This document shows, piece by piece, positions 8,453 through 10,824 of a DNA stretch of 10,824 nt. Position 1 is the first letter of the stretch; each line of letters starts with the position of its first letter. The notes below the pieces were generated by a model. That model saw only the letters and a program-made list of their open reading frames with translations. It was not told the DNA's origin and did no database searches. Origin of the DNA: Candidatus Omnitrophota bacterium (lineage in GTDB: Bacteria; Omnitrophota; Gorgyraeia; Zapsychrales; Fredricksoniimonadaceae); NCBI GenBank assembly GCA_016789035.1, contig JAEUSC010000460.1, positions 1 through 10,824 on the forward strand. Direction: 5' to 3'. The translations under genes were made by a program, and so were the position numbers.

Positions 8453-8839
8453 TTGAAAACAGTTCTTATCATCGACGACGAAACAGATGTGACGGCCATT
8501 GCCAAACGTAAGCTGGAATCATTGGGATTTCAGGCATTGACCGCCAAAGAAGGTCAGGAAGCCCTAAGTTTATTAGATTCATGCAAGATTGATTTGATTG
8601 TCCTGGATGTTCAAATGCCGGGAATGAACGGGTACACATTTTTAACGGAGCTGCGCAAGCATCCGAACTCCAATATAGCGGCAACCCCGGTTATTGTTGT
8701 GACCGCTTATGCGCAAAACAATCCTATTTTTGCCCGCCATGGGATTAAAGCATATCTTCTTAAACCTTTAAAACTTGAAGATCTGGCCGATAAGGTTCAG
8801 GAGTTTTTAGGCGCGCCGAAATCGGAAAATCGGCTTTAA
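8453..8839 (+). CDS. Single-domain response regulator, second of a tandem pair
   Basis: This 128-residue CheY-like receiver is a paralogue of the preceding gene product, with roughly half of aligned positions identical by eye (about 56 of 108). Key residues are D8-D9 in LIIDDE, phospho-acceptor D52 in LIVLDVQMPGMNGYTF, T84 in VVTA and K104 in YLLKPL. It has a two-residue-longer loop before beta-4 and a short polar tail. The shared stretch PIFARHGIKAYLLKPL replaces the usual GADDY segment. The start is TTG at 8453, supported by AAGGAG (8439-8444) 8 bases upstream. Only 19 bases separate the two genes, so they are almost certainly cotranscribed. The pair probably arose by tandem duplication and then diverged. 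Confidence 0.93.
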   Translation: MKTVLIIDDETDVTAIAKRKLESLGFQALTAKEGQEALSLLDSCKIDLIVLDVQMPGMNGYTFLTELRKHPNSNIAATPVIVVTAYAQNNPIFARHGIKAYLLKPLKLEDLADKVQEFLGAPKSENRL

Positions 8840-8890
8840 AACCCGGTTAACTGATTGACGCTCTAAGTCATTTATGTTACTTTAGGGGCC

Positions 8891-9595
8891 ATGATTAAGG
8901 AAAATTTATCACGTCTGCGTCAGGATTTTGCAGATGCCTGCCGTTTATCCGGGCGAAAGCCCGAAGAGGTCACCCTGGTCGGGGTGACCAAATTTATATC
9001 CAATGAAGACATTCAAGAGGCGATCGATGCCGGTTTGACAGATATTGCCGAAAACCGGGTTCAGGAAGCGGAAAAGAAGTTTGTTTCGCTTAGCCAAGCT
9101 AACCCGAAAATCAAACGTCATTTGATTGGCCATCTGCAGTCTAATAAAGCCAAGGATGCGATTGCGGTGTGTGATTTGATCCAGTCTGTTGATTCCATCA
9201 AATTGATTCAGGAAATTGAAAAGCAGGCGCTCAAAATCAATAAATCCGTCGATGTGCTGTTGCAGTTTAATACCGCGCATGAGCCTCAAAAATTCGGGGC
9301 CGACCCGAGTGAAGCCCTGCCGCTTCTGGAGTGCGTTGGTAGGTTGACACGCGTGCGTGTCCTTGGATTGATGGCGATGGCTCCCTTCACGGAGGATCAG
9401 GGTATTATCCGTCGGACATTCGCGGATTTGCGCGGACTTCGGGATCTGGCCGTTAAAAATTTTTCCGGACATCCGGCCATTGAAATGAAATATTTATCCA
9501 TGGGTATGAGTTCCGACTACACAATTGCTATTGAAGAAGGATCGAACATGGTGCGGGTCGGCAGCGCTTTATTTAAGAAGGAAGAAGGGAAATAA
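8891..9595 (+). CDS. yggS: YggS/PLPBP-family pyridoxal 5'-phosphate homeostasis protein
   Basis: This cytosolic PLP-binding protein, 234 residues, buffers vitamin B6 and affects amino-acid pools; no catalytic activity is established for the family. The PLP lysine is K34 in LVGVTKF. Other hallmarks are AENRVQE (53-59), HLIGHLQSNK (77-86), QSVDSIKL, KFGADPSE, GLMAMAPF, LSMGMSSDY near 203 and IEEGSNMVRVGSALF at the end of the barrel. The usual GENxxQE has Ala in place of the Gly. The C-terminal tail KKEEGK is encoded by purine-only DNA resembling the arm that starts just after the stop, so it may derive from a neighbouring insertion. ATG 8891 gives the standard family start, although the only ribosome-site-like bases (AGGGG, 8884-8888) lie just 2 bases upstream. 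proC, its usual neighbour, follows after a 526-base insert. Confidence 0.95.
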   Translation: MIKENLSRLRQDFADACRLSGRKPEEVTLVGVTKFISNEDIQEAIDAGLTDIAENRVQEAEKKFVSLSQANPKIKRHLIGHLQSNKAKDAIAVCDLIQSVDSIKLIQEIEKQALKINKSVDVLLQFNTAHEPQKFGADPSEALPLLECVGRLTRVRVLGLMAMAPFTEDQGIIRRTFADLRGLRDLAVKNFSGHPAIEMKYLSMGMSSDYTIAIEEGSNMVRVGSALFKKEEGK

Positions 9596-9604
9596 TGGAG
9601 GGAA

Positions 9605-9632
9605 GAAGTAAGAAAGAAGAGGGAGGAAAGAA
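9605..9632 (+). repeat. Left purine-rich arm of inverted repeat
   Basis: This 28-base purine-rich stretch has one T at 9609. Reverse-complemented, the right arm (10080-10107) matches it at 23 of 28 positions, including the exact core GAAGAGGGA at 9616-9624. In RNA one mismatch (9625) becomes a G-U pair. Similar purine DNA begins earlier, at about 9575 inside the last codons of yggS. With small gaps the pairing can continue inward to CTAT at 9635-9638. Low sequence complexity raises the odds of chance similarity. Confidence 0.6.
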
Positions 9633-9651
9633 ATCTATTAAACAATTTTGA

Positions 9652-9694
9652 ATAATGATTCCCCACGTCATTATCTAAACATGGGGAATATTAT
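9652..9694 (+). promoter_or_regulatory. Hairpin overlapping the four-helix-bundle ribosome site and start
   Basis: ATTCCCCA (9658-9665) and TGGGGAAT (9682-9689) form a perfect 8-base-pair stem around a 16-base loop. Beyond a single bulged G at 9657 it extends by ATAAT/ATTAT (9652-9656 with 9690-9694). The right strand contains the GGGGA ribosome site (9683-9687) and runs into the ATG at 9693. A folded transcript would therefore hide the initiation region. There is no T-run after it, so it is not a typical intrinsic terminator. Confidence 0.5.
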
Positions 9695-10073
9695 GCAAAA
9701 GCAAATGATTAGCAGTGTTCGTGAATTGAATGTTTATAAGAAATCTTTTGAGGTTGCTGTTGAAATATTTCAGTTAGTTAAGACGTTTCCACGAGAAGAA
9801 CGATATGCATTGACGGATTAGAGTTTAAGATCTTCACGATCGGTATGTGCAAATTTAGCTGAAGCGTGGAGAAAAAGAAGATATAAAGCCGTTTTTATCA
9901 ACAAATTAACAGATTGCTCTCAAGAGGCGGCTGAAACACAAACATGGCTCGAGTTTGCATTAAAATGTGGATCTATTGATGTTTGCATGTTTCAACGTAT
10001 AGATCGGGAATACGACAAGATTTTTGCAATGTTAATAACCATGGAACGAAAAGCAGAGAGTTTTTGTTCATAG
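9693..10073 (+). pseudogene. Four-helix-bundle (S23/IVS-encoded) protein with an internal amber codon
   Basis: The frame reads as a full-length member (126 codons, typical for the family of about 110-130) of the four-helix-bundle proteins found in 23S rRNA intervening sequences. The N-terminal helix has VRELNVYKKSFEVAVEIF. The core has FPREERYALTD, then SSRSVCANLAEAWRKRRY, KLTDCSQEAAETQTWLEFA and CGSID, all close to the family pattern. Codon 43 (9819-9821) is TAG, where relatives usually have glutamine in LTDQ, so a single C-to-T change would explain it. The frame is otherwise intact, suggesting recent inactivation, a sequencing error or, less likely, readthrough. GGGGA lies 5 bases before ATG 9693; an in-frame ATG at 9681 would add four residues. 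The stop directly adjoins the right pyrimidine arm. The molecular role of this family is not well defined. Confidence 0.82.
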
Positions 10074-10079
10074 TCTTTC

Positions 10080-10107
10080 TTCTCTCTTCCCTCTTCCTTC
10101 CTCCTTC
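10080..10107 (+). repeat. Right pyrimidine-rich arm of inverted repeat
   Basis: This all-pyrimidine stretch is the partner of the purine arm at 9605-9632 (23 of 28 positions complementary). It is part of a longer pyrimidine run at 10074-10107 that begins immediately after the four-helix-bundle stop codon and ends 14 bases before the proC start. In a yggS-proC transcript the two arms could close a stem around the inserted gene. Confidence 0.6.
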
Positions 10108-10121
10108 AATGCGAGATCATT

Positions 10122-10824
10122 ATGAAAACACTCGGTTTAATCGGCGGCGGAAACATGGGTGAGGCGCTGATTGTCGGCGCGAAAAATAAATTCAAAGTCC
10201 TAGTTTATGAAGTGAATCCGGACCGTCAGAAGTATCTTAAAAATAAATATAAAGTCGCATGCGTGGATCTCAACAAGCTGGTTATAAGTTCGGAGTTTAT
10301 TGTGCTGGCCATCAAGCCGCAGGATTTTCCGCCGGTTCTGGATCAGCTGGCCGGCCATGATCTTAAAAAGAAAGTGGTGATTTCCATCGCCGCTGGGATC
10401 ACCGTCTCCTTTATTGAGCAGCGCCTGATTCAGAAAGCCAAAGTGGTGCGCACCATGCCCAACATGCCGGCCCTGATCGGGGAAGGCATCACGGCAGTCT
10501 GCAAAGGAAAGTACGCGACGCTCGCCGATTTAAAACAGGTGTGCACAATTTTGGCCGGGATTGGCCAGACTCTCATCGTGAAAGAAGACATGATGGATGC
10601 GATCACGGCGGTGTCCGGCAGCGGTCCGGCTTATATTTTTTTATTTGTGGAATGTATGATCCGCGCGTCGCAGAATTTGGGGCTGACAGCGGCGCAGTCC
10701 AAAGATTTGGTTTATCAAACCTTGACCGGCAGCGCGCACTTATTAGGAAAGTCCCAGGACGATGCTATGGCCCTGCGGGCTAAGGTCACCTCCAGGGGCG
10801 GGACAACCCAGGCCGCGACCGATG
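10122..10824 (+). CDS. proC: Pyrroline-5-carboxylate reductase, 3' partial
   Basis: This cytosolic enzyme reduces 1-pyrroline-5-carboxylate to L-proline with NAD(P)H, the last step of proline synthesis. The first 234 residues are visible, and the frame is open to the window end (the family is about 270 residues). The Rossmann motif LIGGGNMGEAL lies at 6-16. FIVLAIKPQ follows, then RTMPNMPALIGEG with the conserved N114, AVSGSGPAY around 164-171 and VTSRGGTTQAA from 222. The last motif is usually VTSPGGTT or VTSKGGTT; here the variable position is R225, a conservative match to the Lys form. ATG 10122 gives the normal N terminus, but the ribosome site is weak (GAG about 7 bases upstream). Its usual neighbour yggS lies upstream, separated by the four-helix-bundle cassette, which may disrupt or alter cotranscription. 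Confidence 0.95.
   Translation, partial: MKTLGLIGGGNMGEALIVGAKNKFKVLVYEVNPDRQKYLKNKYKVACVDLNKLVISSEFIVLAIKPQDFPPVLDQLAGHDLKKKVVISIAAGITVSFIEQRLIQKAKVVRTMPNMPALIGEGITAVCKGKYATLADLKQVCTILAGIGQTLIVKEDMMDAITAVSGSGPAYIFLFVECMIRASQNLGLTAAQSKDLVYQTLTGSAHLLGKSQDDAMALRAKVTSRGGTTQAATD

Larger units (their letters stand above)
9597..10107 (+). mobile_element. Putative intervening-sequence-like cassette carrying a four-helix-bundle gene
   Basis: This roughly 510-base insert separates yggS and proC. It contains one gene, of the four-helix-bundle family typically encoded in intervening sequences of 23S rRNA. The left flank is almost pure purine and the right flank almost pure pyrimidine; together they form an imperfect inverted repeat that would pair in RNA. 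Coding A+T content is visibly higher than in the flanking genes. No transposase, recombinase or clear target-site duplication is visible, so mobility is inferred from architecture and position only. The boundaries are approximate, and the left one may extend into the last codons of yggS. Confidence 0.4.

Noticed and set aside
8855..8883. Promoter before yggS (TTGACG, 17 bases, TACTTT)
   Set aside because: The -35 is good, but the -10 has only three of six consensus bases and the start point would fall almost on the ATG.
8945..9472. 175-codon open frame on the minus strand opposite yggS
   Set aside because: It is a shadow of a clearly conserved + strand gene and has no recognisable family motif.
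9595..9651. 18-codon reading frame overlapping the yggS stop (TAATG)
   Set aside because: It is a translation of the low-complexity purine tract (Lys/Glu/Gly) with no independent sign of being a gene.
9693..10073. Four-helix-bundle gene as the Avd accessory protein of a diversity-generating retroelement
   Set aside because: The families are related, but no reverse transcriptase or template/variable repeat pair is in the window.

Overview
The window carries a co-oriented block of bacterial housekeeping and DNA-repair genes, all on the + strand. It reads from a 5'-truncated RsuA/RluB-type pseudouridine synthase to a 3'-truncated proC. The genes use ATG, GTG and TTG starts with standard stops. 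One exported protein has a classical Sec signal peptide. I see no rRNA, tRNA, CRISPR array, transposase or phage gene. The closely packed genes, single-domain response regulators, AddAB-like pair and orphan four-helix-bundle gene would suit an uncultured Gram-negative lineage such as Omnitrophota or a relative. That placement is a low-confidence impression, not something the sequence proves.

Layout: (1) 1-627, pseudouridine synthase missing its S4 end. (2) 737-1111, a receiver-only response regulator whose stop overlaps the start of an exported helical protein of unknown function (1108-1857). (3) 1893-7870, a two-gene recombination-repair unit: an AddA/RecB-like helicase-nuclease followed, with a TGATG overlap, by an AddB-like nuclease subunit that lacks the expected Fe-S cysteine position. 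(4) 7871-8061, a gap with a candidate sigma70-type promoter. (5) 8062-8839, two tandem paralogous receiver-only response regulators with no kinase nearby. (6) 8891-9595, the YggS/PLPBP pyridoxal-phosphate protein. (7) 9596-10121, an A+T-rich insert. (8) 10122-end, proC.

The most unusual part is the 526-base insert between yggS and proC, genes that are commonly direct neighbours. It holds a single four-helix-bundle gene of the family encoded in 23S rRNA intervening sequences. The gene is complete over about 126 codons except for one in-frame amber codon in its conserved core. It is bounded by a purine-rich arm on the left and a pyrimidine-rich arm on the right that form an imperfect inverted repeat, so a transcript could fold into a long stem around the gene. 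A second hairpin overlaps its ribosome binding site and start codon. The last residues of YggS appear to be encoded by purine-rich DNA resembling the left arm. I interpret the insert as a small, possibly mobile or formerly mobile, intervening-sequence-like cassette. Its mobility is inferred, not shown.

Functionally, AddA and AddB should act together on double-strand DNA ends. YggS and ProC belong to the PLP/proline cluster. The three response regulators have no output domain, so they must act by protein-protein contact with partners outside the window.
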